DNA from: Neolewinella maritima
GTDB lineage: Bacteria > Bacteroidota > Bacteroidia > Chitinophagales > Saprospiraceae
NCBI RefSeq assembly: GCF_923081025.1
Contig: NZ_CAKLPZ010000001.1
Location: 310,001-374,000, forward strand
Length of the DNA stretch: 64,000 nucleotides
Direction of reading: 5' to 3'
Positions 35,503-43,066 of the stretch are shown here, piece by piece. Below the pieces are notes generated by a model that did not search any database, was not told where the DNA came from, and saw only the letters and a program-made list of their open reading frames with translations. The number at the start of each line of letters is the position of its first letter. Within the stretch, counting starts at the first letter, position 1. The position numbers were made by a program, and so were the translations under genes.

Positions 35503-36003
35503 ATGTCCCCCCACGAACGCCTACTCCGACACCCAGGACTGCTGCCCCTCTGGGATAGTATGGAGCGGGAACACCGTATGAAGCAACTCACCGCGGTAGG
35601 CCTGGTGGTGGTGGGTCTGGCGACCTGTCTGTTCACCCTGCGCTACTCCGCGGTATTCCCCTTTCTGGGTATTCTGGGCGCCACGCTGGGGGTGTACTGG
35701 CTGGTGCGTCTGCTGGGCGAACAACCCGCCGCCGCCTGGCGGGAAGATCTACGCGAGGCACCCCACCGCATCGTGTGGGTGTACGGTATGGTCACCGAAC
35801 GCATGCCCTTCGGGCTGAACCTGATGCACAGTGCCACCCTTTACCTGGTGGACGACCGCGGGGAGGCACATGACTTCAGTCTGCATCCCGAGCAGCTCCT
35901 ACTGGTCACCAAAACCCTGAACCGACTCCTGCCCCACGCTGAATTCGGCTACACCGAAGAGCGCGAGCAGCGGCTCCGGGGCACCGTCACTCGCTTTAAC
36001 TAA
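35503..36003 (+). CDS. Hypothetical membrane protein (two helices)
   Basis: A 166-residue protein that I do not recognise. Two adjacent hydrophobic helices span residues ~30-68 (AVGLVVVGLATCLFT, FLGILGATLGVYWLV), followed by a soluble part with IVWVYGMVTERMPFGLNLM and ATLYLVDDRGEAHDFSL. That soluble part could be a small beta domain facing the cytoplasm. It is divergent from the phytochrome-like gene (51 bases between starts) and followed after six bases by another unknown gene, with which it probably forms an operon. Confidence 0.7.
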   Translation: MSPHERLLRHPGLLPLWDSMEREHRMKQLTAVGLVVVGLATCLFTLRYSAVFPFLGILGATLGVYWLVRLLGEQPAAAWREDLREAPHRIVWVYGMVTERMPFGLNLMHSATLYLVDDRGEAHDFSLHPEQLLLVTKTLNRLLPHAEFGYTEEREQRLRGTVTRFN

Positions 36004-36009
36004 CTCGCT

Positions 36010-36630
36010 ATGGCTAACTTTTGGGATAAGATCACGGCGCTCTTCGATGCGGCGGCCGAAAGCACGCCGCAGGCACCGGCCGTGCACGAGTTGATCGAGC
36101 GCGATACCGAAGAGGTAGCCGACTACGAGCGGTGGAAGAAAACGCTGGCCCGCCGCCGGCTCTTCGACTGGATCACCGATCAGTACGCCCTGTTTCTGAC
36201 GGGGCGGCAGTCCGATCAGTCCGTCAGCTTTCTGGATACCACCAGTAGCAAGGGCTTTGTGGTGCACTTTCACGAGACGCAGTACCGCCGCGAGGAGATC
36301 AACCACTTCTTTCACTACCTCAAGGAGCGGGTCCTGGCCCTCAACTACCGCACGCAGATCAGCGACCGGCGCGTCTTCAGCCGGCAAGACTGGGTAGAGA
36401 CCCAGGAGCGTCACTACCTCAAGCCCCGTACCCGGCACCAGCGGCAGACCGCCCCCCTGGAGCGCGGTGGACTAGACCAGAAGTTTGGCAACATCACCGT
36501 CGAGCTGGAACTGCGCGACGACCTGCCCTGGAACCTGCGGCTGCGGGCTACGACCTATCAGGACTCCCTCTACGGCGAGCCGGAAAGCTTCCGGGCCCTG
36601 CTCATGGCGCTATCCGGAACATCCGACTAA
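36010..36630 (+). CDS. Hypothetical soluble protein
   Basis: A 206-residue protein without signal or membrane segment, and without a family I can name. It is rich in charged and aromatic residues (ADYERWKKTLARRRLFDWI, FVVHFHETQYRREEINHFF). Its codon use and six-base spacing to the gene upstream support it as real. The ending LRATTYQDSLYGEP..FRALLMAL suggests a mixed alpha/beta fold. Function unknown. Confidence 0.7.
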   Translation: MANFWDKITALFDAAAESTPQAPAVHELIERDTEEVADYERWKKTLARRRLFDWITDQYALFLTGRQSDQSVSFLDTTSSKGFVVHFHETQYRREEINHFFHYLKERVLALNYRTQISDRRVFSRQDWVETQERHYLKPRTRHQRQTAPLERGGLDQKFGNITVELELRDDLPWNLRLRATTYQDSLYGEPESFRALLMALSGTSD

Positions 36631-36649
36631 GGGACTGTGTTTCAGGGGT

Positions 36650-37147
36650 ATGAAAGCCTCCGCCCTCCTGATCTGCCTGTCCGTGCTACTGCCCCTCACT
36701 GCTACGGCACAGAGTCTGAGCGACTATCAGTGGAAGGCTAGGCTAATTCTCGTATTCACCCCCGATATCAGCGACCCACTCTTTGTAGAGCAGTACGGAT
36801 TACTCCAGCAGGCCGCAGAGGAACTGGAGGAGCGTATGATCAAGATCATGCTGATCACCCCGGACGGCGAGCACGAGAATACCGGCATCTTTCTGGGAGA
36901 AAGCGCCTCGCGGTATTTCTACGATCACTTCAGCGCGGAGCCCTACCAGATGGAGCTGATCCTGGTGGGCCTGGATAGCTACGAAAAGTACCGTGCCAGA
37001 AACACCGTGACCCCGCCCTCCGTACTGCTCAACCTCATCGACAGTATGCCGATGCGGCAGCAGGAGATTCAGCAGGGCTATAATAACAAGAGCCAGATCA
37101 ACCAGACCGAAAGCGTACTACCGACCGAGACGGGCGGCGGCTACTGA
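36650..37147 (+). CDS. DUF4174 domain secreted protein
   Basis: A 165-residue protein with a signal peptide (LLICLSVLLPLTATAQ). The mature part begins LSDYQWKARLILVFTPD, typical of DUF4174, a small thioredoxin-like domain of unknown role in periplasmic proteins; GLDSYEKYR and LIDSMPMRQQE are the later family blocks. The ATG at 36650 is picked because the signal peptide starts there; the open frame extends further upstream, overlapping the previous gene. Its 3' end overlaps the convergent NlpC/P60 gene by seven bases. Confidence 0.82.
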   Translation: MKASALLICLSVLLPLTATAQSLSDYQWKARLILVFTPDISDPLFVEQYGLLQQAAEELEERMIKIMLITPDGEHENTGIFLGESASRYFYDHFSAEPYQMELILVGLDSYEKYRARNTVTPPSVLLNLIDSMPMRQQEIQQGYNNKSQINQTESVLPTETGGGY

Positions 37148-37743
37148 ATCAGGTCCTTAACGGTATAGATCTTGGGCCGCCAGTAGGAGGACGCAAGGAT
37201 ATTTTCCCGAATAACGCCCCGGCTGCTGGTGGGGTGGATCACCCAGATCTCCCCGGGTGCTGCTGACACGATCATCGAAACGTGAAACACCGGCTGGTTG
37301 GCCCCACGACGGTAGAACACCAGATCGCCGGGTTGGGCCGTAGCGGGGTCGATCTGCCGGCCCTGTCGCGCCTGGTCGCGGCTCACGCGCTGGATGTCCA
37401 GCCCCTGGTCGTTGTACAGGTACTTCACGAAGCCGGAGCAGTCGAAGCCCTCCCGGGGCGTATTACCACCGTATTTGTAGCGCAGTCCGAGGTACTGCTC
37501 CGCCTTACTCACTAAGTTGTTGCGTACGGCCGCCGTTGGTCCGGTGGGGGCCTCTTTCTTGCGGGGTACGGGTGGCGCGGTGCGAGTAGGGCGCGGTCGC
37601 GGGTGCCGAGTGGCGGTCCGATCCGTGCGCACAACGGCATCGCCCGAGGCGCGGGAGGGGTTGCGCACCGAGGTGGCCGGACGGAAGGAACTACAGCTTG
37701 CGAGTAATCCGAACAGGAACAGCAGTAGAACGGGATGTTTCAA
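37141..37743 (-). CDS. NlpC/P60 (C40) cell-wall peptidase lipoprotein
   Basis: A 200-residue lipoprotein: LLLFLFGLLASCSS ends in a lipobox Cys; a basic Pro/Arg/Thr-rich linker (~25-70) follows; then a C40 peptidase domain with the catalytic Cys in EGFDCSGFVKYLY, His in PVFHVSMIV and the third polar residue in WVIHPTSSRG. It should cut peptidoglycan stem peptides at the outer-membrane side of the periplasm. The only start fitting the signal peptide is TTG at 37743. Confidence 0.9.
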   Translation of the reverse strand: MKHPVLLLFLFGLLASCSSFRPATSVRNPSRASGDAVVRTDRTATRHPRPRPTRTAPPVPRKKEAPTGPTAAVRNNLVSKAEQYLGLRYKYGGNTPREGFDCSGFVKYLYNDQGLDIQRVSRDQARQGRQIDPATAQPGDLVFYRRGANQPVFHVSMIVSAAPGEIWVIHPTSSRGVIRENILASSYWRPKIYTVKDLIQ

Positions 37744-37831
37744 ATGTGTGGTAGTTAGTACCGGGGGAACGCCGGCTACGGTAATTATAGTTTAGTTTGG
37801 GGCACCCGTGACGGCCCAAATACTCACCTTT

Positions 37832-39160
37832 ATGAATCATTTAAGTGCGCTCTACCTGGGGAGCCGCTTTTTCCTGGGTCTTGCGGTAGTGAGTACCCTC
37901 AGTGCGATAGGCTTCTGGTACCCCGGCGCATTCTGGCTATCTACCGTGCTACTGGGCGTGCTGCTGCTGTTGGTCGTCTACGATACCTACCTCCTGCACT
38001 CCGCTGCTAAATCACTGACGGCGACGCGCCAGCCGCCGCCCGTCTTCTCCCTGGGGGATGAAATGCAGGTGCATCTATCCCTGCACAATGCCGGGAGTCA
38101 CGACCTCTGGCTCACCCTGATCGATGAGCTGCCCGAGCAGCTGCAACGTAGAGATCATCACATCTCGGTCTCCATCGCGGCGGGAGCGATGCTTACGACC
38201 AGCTACGGCCTGCGGCCCACGCAGCGGGGCGTACATAGCTTCGGTGCGCTCCAGCTATTCTTACGATCCGCCCTGGGCTTGGTCGAGCGGCGCGTAGCGG
38301 TGCCGCTTGCACAGTCCGTCGCCGTTTACCCCAGCATCGTACAGATGAAGCAGTTTGCGGCGCGGGGCCATGAGACCGTGCGGACGGGCGGCCGCCGCCG
38401 GCCCCGACCCGTGGCCAAGAGCTACGAATTCGATCAGATCAAGGACTACGTCCGCGGAGACGATCTGCGCAGTGTGAACTGGAAGGCCAGCGCGCGGCGG
38501 GGGGAGCTGATGGTCAATACCTACGTCGTAGAGCGGGCCCAACGCATCTACTGCGTAATCGACAAGAGCCGGTCGATGCTGATGCCATTTGCTGGACTGA
38601 GCCTGCTCGACTACGCTATCAACGCATCGCTGGCAGTTTCCAACGTGGTCCTGCGCCGCGACGACCGGGCCGGCCTGATCACCTTTTCCGACAAGCTCGG
38701 CGATGTACTCACCGCCGACAGCAAGCCCGATCAGCTGCGGCGTATTCTGGAGACGCTCTACCGGCAACAGGAACGGGAGGGGGAGAGCGACTACGACCTG
38801 CTGTACTATGCCACCCGGCGTTTTCTGCCCGCCCGGAGTATGCTGCTGCTATTCACCAATTTCGAGAGCAATAATGCGCTGGACCGGGTGCTGCCGGTAC
38901 TGCGCCGCATCGGCCGCAACCACGCATTGGTCGTGATCCTATTTCAGAACACGGAAATCACCGAACTGCTGGAGCCCCCGGCCGCGAGCATCGAGGAGGT
39001 ATACCGCAAGAGTACCGCGCGGCGCTACGTGCAGGAACGGGAACTGATGGCGGCCAGGCTACGGCAGAACGGTATACAGGTAGTGCTGACCCGTCCCGAG
39101 GACCTCACCGGAGCAACCATCTCCAAATACCTGGAACTCAAGGGGCGGGGAAGTATCTAG
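37832..39160 (+). CDS. DUF58 domain membrane protein
   Basis: A 442-residue protein with two N-terminal membrane helices (FFLGLAVVSTLSAIGFWY and FWLSTVLLGVLLLLVVY) and the DUF58 region, whose mark is YEFDQIKDYVRGDDLRSVNW with KASARRGELMV. A VWA-like domain follows (DKSRSM as the metal-site motif). DUF58 proteins usually sit beside MoxR ATPases; none is visible here. ATG 37832 gives a typical family N-terminus; GTG 37808 is possible. The stop overlaps the convergent yraN gene by four bases. Confidence 0.88.
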   Translation: MNHLSALYLGSRFFLGLAVVSTLSAIGFWYPGAFWLSTVLLGVLLLLVVYDTYLLHSAAKSLTATRQPPPVFSLGDEMQVHLSLHNAGSHDLWLTLIDELPEQLQRRDHHISVSIAAGAMLTTSYGLRPTQRGVHSFGALQLFLRSALGLVERRVAVPLAQSVAVYPSIVQMKQFAARGHETVRTGGRRRPRPVAKSYEFDQIKDYVRGDDLRSVNWKASARRGELMVNTYVVERAQRIYCVIDKSRSMLMPFAGLSLLDYAINASLAVSNVVLRRDDRAGLITFSDKLGDVLTADSKPDQLRRILETLYRQQEREGESDYDLLYYATRRFLPARSMLLLFTNFESNNALDRVLPVLRRIGRNHALVVILFQNTEITELLEPPAASIEEVYRKSTARRYVQERELMAARLRQNGIQVVLTRPEDLTGATISKYLELKGRGSI

Positions 39161-39525
39161 TGTAGTCCCGGAAAGAACACGTCCTCGTAGTGCTGCAGGG
39201 TATAATCGGCCGTGGAACGCAGGTGAATGGCAATGAGGTCGAAGCGGATCTCCCAGTCGTAGTTGGTTTGCTCCATGTACATGGAGGCGGCCCGGCTGAT
39301 ACGTCGCTGCTGTGGCCGCTTGAAGAACACACTGGGGTGACCGAAGGCCAGCGAGCTGCGCGTCTTCACCTCCACGAATACGAGGCGGTTCTCGAAGGCG
39401 GCGACCAGGTCGATCTCCGTGCGACGGTAGCGGTAATTGGTCGCCTCGATGGCGTAACCTAGGGCCTCGAGGTGTTGCCGGGCCAACGCTTCGCCACGAT
39501 TTCCCGTCTTTTTGCGGTCGGTCAT
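39157..39525 (-). CDS. YraN/UPF0102 family nuclease-fold protein
   Basis: A 122-residue small protein with the restriction-endonuclease-like core of UPF0102: GNRGEALARQHLEALGY at the start, then TEIDLVAAFENRLVFVEVKTR with the Asp and Glu-x-Lys active-site pattern. The biological role of the family is not settled. ATG 39525 starts the family core directly; an upstream extension of 25 residues is unlikely. Confidence 0.9.
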   Translation of the reverse strand: MTDRKKTGNRGEALARQHLEALGYAIEATNYRYRRTEIDLVAAFENRLVFVEVKTRSSLAFGHPSVFFKRPQQRRISRAASMYMEQTNYDWEIRFDLIAIHLRSTADYTLQHYEDVFFPGLH

Positions 39526-39624
39526 CAGGCCGAAAGGTAGGAAGTCGGCGCAGAATTGGCCGCCGTCCGTCATAGTGGCGGTTAAGCCCGCCGGGCACAC
39601 ACCCTTACCGGTCGTTCATTCCGT

Positions 39625-39632
39625 TATCTTTA
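39625..39632 (+). promoter_or_regulatory. Possible -7 element for outer membrane protein gene
   Basis: TATCTTTA matches seven of eight positions of the Bacteroidota TAnnTTTG element and lies 23 bases before the ATG of the beta-barrel gene. No clear -33 TTTG is found at the usual distance, so support is limited. Confidence 0.28.
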
Positions 39633-39655
39633 CTCCTCCATTTACGCTATCTTCT

Positions 39656-40285
39656 ATGCTACGTTATCTACTCCCCCTCCTGTGCTGCCTCGTGTTTTCT
39701 ACTTTTACTACCGCCCAGACGCGGGAAGATGCTGCCCGTGATGACATTCGCTACGGCAACCAGCGCAGCCAGCGGGAAACCTTTAATGAGGCGGGAGATA
39801 TCTGGTACGGTGCCGGTGCGGTGCTACAGTTCTCGAGCTCCCGGTTCAGCAACCAGTTTCGGGTCGGTATCAATCCCATCGTAGGCTACAAGTTCAATAA
39901 CATAATCAGCGCAGGCCCGCGGGCCAGCATCATCTACAATGCTTACGGCTTCGAGACCGGTACCGGCGGCGGCAGACTAAAGTCACGCAACTGGACCTGG
40001 TCGATCGGTGCCTTCACCCGGGCCAAGATCTACCGTGGCTTCTTCGTGCAGGCGGAGTACAGTCTGCTGAGTGATGTAGTCATCACCGGAGTCACCGCCA
40101 ACGGGCAGCAGCTCATCGAGCAGCGGGCTACCCGGGCCGTTCCCTTCCTGGGGGCCGGACTGAGCCAGGGTGGTGGTCCCGGCATGGGCGGCTTCGAGAT
40201 CCTGGTCATGTTTCGTCTTACCCAGCCCGACCGGCTGAATGACTCCCCCTACGAGTTCCGTACGGGCTTCAACTACAACTTCTAA
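39656..40285 (+). CDS. Outer membrane beta-barrel protein
   Basis: A 209-residue secreted protein with signal peptide (YLLPLLCCLVFSTFTTAQ). The mature part alternates hydrophobic and polar residues as in porin-type strands (for example FRVGINPIVGYKFNN, FFVQAEYSLLSDVV) and ends in an aromatic, FNYNF, the usual last-strand signal for BAM insertion. Specific function unknown. The ATG at 39656 is set by the signal peptide. A strong terminator follows the stop. Confidence 0.82.
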   Translation: MLRYLLPLLCCLVFSTFTTAQTREDAARDDIRYGNQRSQRETFNEAGDIWYGAGAVLQFSSSRFSNQFRVGINPIVGYKFNNIISAGPRASIIYNAYGFETGTGGGRLKSRNWTWSIGAFTRAKIYRGFFVQAEYSLLSDVVITGVTANGQQLIEQRATRAVPFLGAGLSQGGGPGMGGFEILVMFRLTQPDRLNDSPYEFRTGFNYNF

Positions 40286-40293
40286 GATAGCAG

Positions 40294-40329
40294 AAAGCCC
40301 CGCTACGTACTACGCAGCGGGGCTTTTTG
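40294..40329 (+). terminator. Rho-independent terminator
   Basis: A perfect 11-bp inverted repeat AAAGCCCCGCT / AGCGGGGCTTT with an 11-base loop, followed by TTTTTG. It lies nine bases after the beta-barrel gene and also separates it from the convergent DUF697 gene. Confidence 0.88.
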
Positions 40330-40356
40330 TATTCGTCGACGAATGCCGAGGCAGGT

Positions 40357-40941
40357 TTAGGCCTTGTCACTCTCTTTATTGTCCATCAGGTAGCTGAAGT
40401 TGTTGCGGAAGCCGGCCACCTTGGTGGGGTTCCATTCACCCTGCTGAATCTGGGCGACCACGTGGTTGACGATCTCGCTGACGGTGATGTCGGCAGGGTT
40501 CTCACCGCTGGACATGCGTGCCTGGTAGATCTTACCGGTCTCGGCGGTCAGGAATCCGCTCAGGGCTGCCTGGGTAGCGCCGCCGATGAGGAACTTCAGG
40601 GGCGAGAAGGCTTTGGTAATGCTAGTGAGTACACCTGTGACCAAACGGCCGGCCAGGGAGGTAACCCCGGTGGTGATCGTCATACGGATCATCTGGTCGT
40701 CGATGTCGTACTCGTATACGTTGGCCAGTTCTTTAATCATCTTGACCTGGATGGCGGTCATGGCGGCTACGTCGAGGCCGAAGAAGGGAATCAGTCCCGT
40801 TGCAGTGCCGAACAGAGCATAGCGTTTGATGATAGCATCAGCCTGCTCCGCTTTGTTTGCGGTGTCCGTGGTAGTGGGCAGGTTCTCGCTGCTTGCACTT
40901 GCGGTAGAGGTAGTTTCGGGGTTCTGGTCGGTCGTAGCCAT
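40357..40941 (-). CDS. DUF697 family protein
   Basis: A 194-residue protein with a Ser/Thr-rich N-terminus (~1-30), then the DUF697 pattern: RYALFGTATGLIPFFGLDVA, AIQVKMIKELANVYEYDI and a second hydrophobic helix pair (TTGVTSLAGRLVTGVL, LKFLIGGATQAALSGFL). It is probably membrane-associated. Relatives are often fused to GTPases or occur alone; the role is not known. A 79-base gap separates it from the nucleoid-associated protein gene upstream. Confidence 0.82.
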   Translation of the reverse strand: MATTDQNPETTSTASASSENLPTTTDTANKAEQADAIIKRYALFGTATGLIPFFGLDVAAMTAIQVKMIKELANVYEYDIDDQMIRMTITTGVTSLAGRLVTGVLTSITKAFSPLKFLIGGATQAALSGFLTAETGKIYQARMSSGENPADITVSEIVNHVVAQIQQGEWNPTKVAGFRNNFSYLMDNKESDKA

Positions 40942-41020
40942 AGTAGTGGTAGTTTAGGTTAGTAGCTATACAACCTAGCGCAAGCGGGCAGATGTTCGCG
41001 CTCACACAGTATTTTGGGCC

Positions 41021-42040
41021 TTACTCCCCGTATTGATCCAGTAGTAGGGAGGCCAACTCCTCGCTATGGATGGTGATCTTGCCGCTCGCTTCGTCGATGT
41101 GTACCTGACCGTTGCGGAAATGATCCTTGGTGCAGGTGATGCTGATACCGCCCACCCCGGCCCGCAGGTAGAACTGGTTGCGCAGGGCTTTACGATCTAC
41201 CCGGAAGCCCTGATCGATGGGGCTCTCCTGCTCGGCAAGCATATCCTTGAGCGGCTTTTCATTGCCGTAGAAGTGTGCATCGAAGTCTTCCACCCGAATG
41301 GTCTGCTGCGGGGCCTTGGCGGCATACTTGACCAGTGCCTTCTCGAAGTCTCCGTCGTTCATGGCAAAACCCGTCTCCCGGTCCTTGGGTACGGGCAGTT
41401 CTTCGACCATCTCCAGGAAGGAGTAGGTCAGCTCGGAGCTGGTTTCAGCCCGGTCGATACCTACCCAGTCGGTAAAGTACTGGCTGATGCTGCTCTGCGT
41501 ACGGGCGTGGCGGATCATCTGTACGTTGCGTCCGGAGCCGGCCAGTAAGCGGGCCGCCATGGCCATATTCTGAATATCCAGGTAGGCGGTGGTCTGTAGT
41601 CGCAGGGCGTCCTGCTCCTCGTCATCCACAAAAACCATTCCCTCCGTATTGCGGATCATATAAATACCAAGCATACGCTGCTCCTCGATGGTGTAGTCGG
41701 CGAATAGCAGGTAGCCCCCCTTGGCCCCGGTTACACCCTGCAGGCTGTTTTTTAGCACGTCCATAGCGTTCTGGCTGAAGGTGACGAAGGCCGACCGGTT
41801 GCGGCCCTCCTCCAGCCAGTTCTGGTAGTAGGCGGGGAAAAGGCCCTCATCCGGTGCCACCAGGAAGCCCTGCAGGAGGTCGGACTTCCGCTCGAAGGTC
41901 TGGTCCAGCCGGCCGATCAGGTCCACGGCCTGCTCGGTGATGGCCAGGGGTTGAGTGCTGAGCAGCAGGTCGGCTTCGGCCATTTCGGGCTGCTTCTTGA
42001 GCTCGTGGACGATGAGGTGGTGTACGATTAGCTGATCCAT
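41021..42040 (-). CDS. Nucleoid-associated protein (NdpA/YejK family)
   Basis: A 339-residue protein of the YejK/NdpA family, close to the 335 residues of E. coli YejK. Evidence: HHLIVHELKKQ at the start, AFVTFSQNAMDVLKNSLQ, GGYLLFADYTIEEQRMLGIYMI and a middle IDRAETSSELTYSF segment. The family is found on the nucleoid; its exact job is poorly known. It is followed on its 5' side by the mini-hairpin repeat tract. Confidence 0.82.
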   Translation of the reverse strand: MDQLIVHHLIVHELKKQPEMAEADLLLSTQPLAITEQAVDLIGRLDQTFERKSDLLQGFLVAPDEGLFPAYYQNWLEEGRNRSAFVTFSQNAMDVLKNSLQGVTGAKGGYLLFADYTIEEQRMLGIYMIRNTEGMVFVDDEEQDALRLQTTAYLDIQNMAMAARLLAGSGRNVQMIRHARTQSSISQYFTDWVGIDRAETSSELTYSFLEMVEELPVPKDRETGFAMNDGDFEKALVKYAAKAPQQTIRVEDFDAHFYGNEKPLKDMLAEQESPIDQGFRVDRKALRNQFYLRAGVGGISITCTKDHFRNGQVHIDEASGKITIHSEELASLLLDQYGE

Positions 42041-42050
42041 GCGGCGAAGG

Positions 42051-42200
42051 TAGGTAGATCGCTACGCTCGTTAGACGCCTTCGGCTGGTTAGACCCCTGC
42101 GGGGGTGGACCGCTTCGCGGGTTAGACGCCTTCGGCTGGTTAGATCCCTGCGGGGGTGGACCGCTGTGCGGGGTTAGACGCCTTCGGGGTGGTAGATTGG
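42051..42200. repeat. Mini-hairpin tandem repeat tract, upstream of pirin gene
   Basis: About nine units of 16-19 bases, each a tiny perfect or near-perfect hairpin with a 3-base loop joined by TTAGAC/TGGAC. Hairpin types are GCC-TTC-GGC, CCCC-TGC-GGGG and CCGC-TTC-GCGG, appearing in that order twice (42071-42121 and 42122-42173), so a ~51-base triplet unit is itself duplicated. The same words recur after the pirin gene. Confidence 0.85.
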
Positions 42201-42212
42201 GGCAACCTAATG

Positions 42213-42244
42213 TTTGATGAAGATGTTATACACTTGTATCTAAT
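42213..42244 (+). promoter_or_regulatory. Possible pirin promoter
   Basis: TTTG at 42213-42216, a 20-base gap, then TATCTAAT at 42237-42244; the -7 element matches the consensus TAnnTTTG only in part. The predicted start would leave a leader of about 15 bases before the ATG at 42264. The surrounding bases are AT-rich compared with the repeat tract just before. Confidence 0.3.
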
Positions 42245-42263
42245 GTACATACAATAGTAAATC

Positions 42264-42983
42264 ATGAAGACTGTTTATCACGCCGCTGACTCGCGCGGCC
42301 ACGCTAATCACGGGTGGTTAAATACGCACCATACCTTCAGCTTCGGTAGTTACCGGGACGCACGGCGGACCAACTTCGGGGTGTTGCGCGTACTGAACGA
42401 CGATGAGGTCGCGGCCGGTCGCGGATTTGGGTCACACCCCCACGATAATATGGAGATCATCTCTATTCCTCTGGAGGGAGATCTGGAGCACAAGGATAGT
42501 ATGGGCAATACTACGGTCATCCGGCAGGGGGACATACAGGTCATGAGTGCCGGTACCGGCGTGGTGCATTCGGAAAAGAATAAGCACGCTGATCGCGAGG
42601 TCAAGTTCCTACAAATCTGGGTGTTTCCGAATGCGCGCAACGTAACGCCCCGCTACGACCAATTAGCGATGGATGCGGACAAGGAAACCAACGCCTGGCA
42701 GCAGGTGCTCGCTCCTCAGGCTGCTGCGGTAGCCGGTACCGTCTGGATCCATCAGGATGCTTACTTCAGTATCGGCCGCTTCGACGCGGGTACGCATACG
42801 GACTACACCTTCAACAAAGCCGGTCATGGCGTCTACCTGTTCATTCTTGAAGGGAGTGCTGAGGTAGACGGGCAGCAGCTCGGAACGCGGGATGGACTCG
42901 GCGTCACCGCTACGGAGCGCTTTACGCTTATCGCTGGGCCGGAGGGTGCGCGGGTCCTGGCTATGGAGGTTCCTATGAATTAG
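42264..42983 (+). CDS. Pirin family bicupin protein
   Basis: A 239-residue pirin, usual bacterial length. SRGHANHGWLNTHHTFSFG and NFGVLRVLNDDEV open it; the metal site of the first cupin is seen in HPHDNMEIIS and GTGVVHSEKN (His, His, His, Glu). The second cupin begins near residue 150 and has lost such residues, as is normal. Some bacterial pirins have quercetinase activity or act as redox sensors; the role here is unknown. The stop codon TAG is part of the first unit of the downstream repeat tract. Confidence 0.93.
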   Translation: MKTVYHAADSRGHANHGWLNTHHTFSFGSYRDARRTNFGVLRVLNDDEVAAGRGFGSHPHDNMEIISIPLEGDLEHKDSMGNTTVIRQGDIQVMSAGTGVVHSEKNKHADREVKFLQIWVFPNARNVTPRYDQLAMDADKETNAWQQVLAPQAAAVAGTVWIHQDAYFSIGRFDAGTHTDYTFNKAGHGVYLFILEGSAEVDGQQLGTRDGLGVTATERFTLIAGPEGARVLAMEVPMN

Positions 42984-43066
42984 ACCGCTGCGCGGGTAGA
43001 TCGCCTTCGGCTCGTTAGACCCCTTTGGGGGTAGACCGCTGCACGGGTAGATCGCCTATCGGCTGG
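42979..43066. repeat. Mini-hairpin repeat tract, downstream of pirin gene
   Basis: Five more units of the same kind as at 42051-42200: TTAGACCGCTGCGCGGG, TAGATCGCCTTCGGCTCG, TTAGACCCCTTTGGGGG and two diverged ones. The first unit contains the pirin stop codon, and the last overlaps the stop of the VCBS lipoprotein gene on the other strand (43056-43058), so the tract fills the whole gap between the two convergent genes. Confidence 0.82.

Noticed and set aside
42051-43066. CRISPR array
   Set aside because: The units are directly adjacent hairpins of 16-19 bases with no unique spacers, and no cas gene is near.
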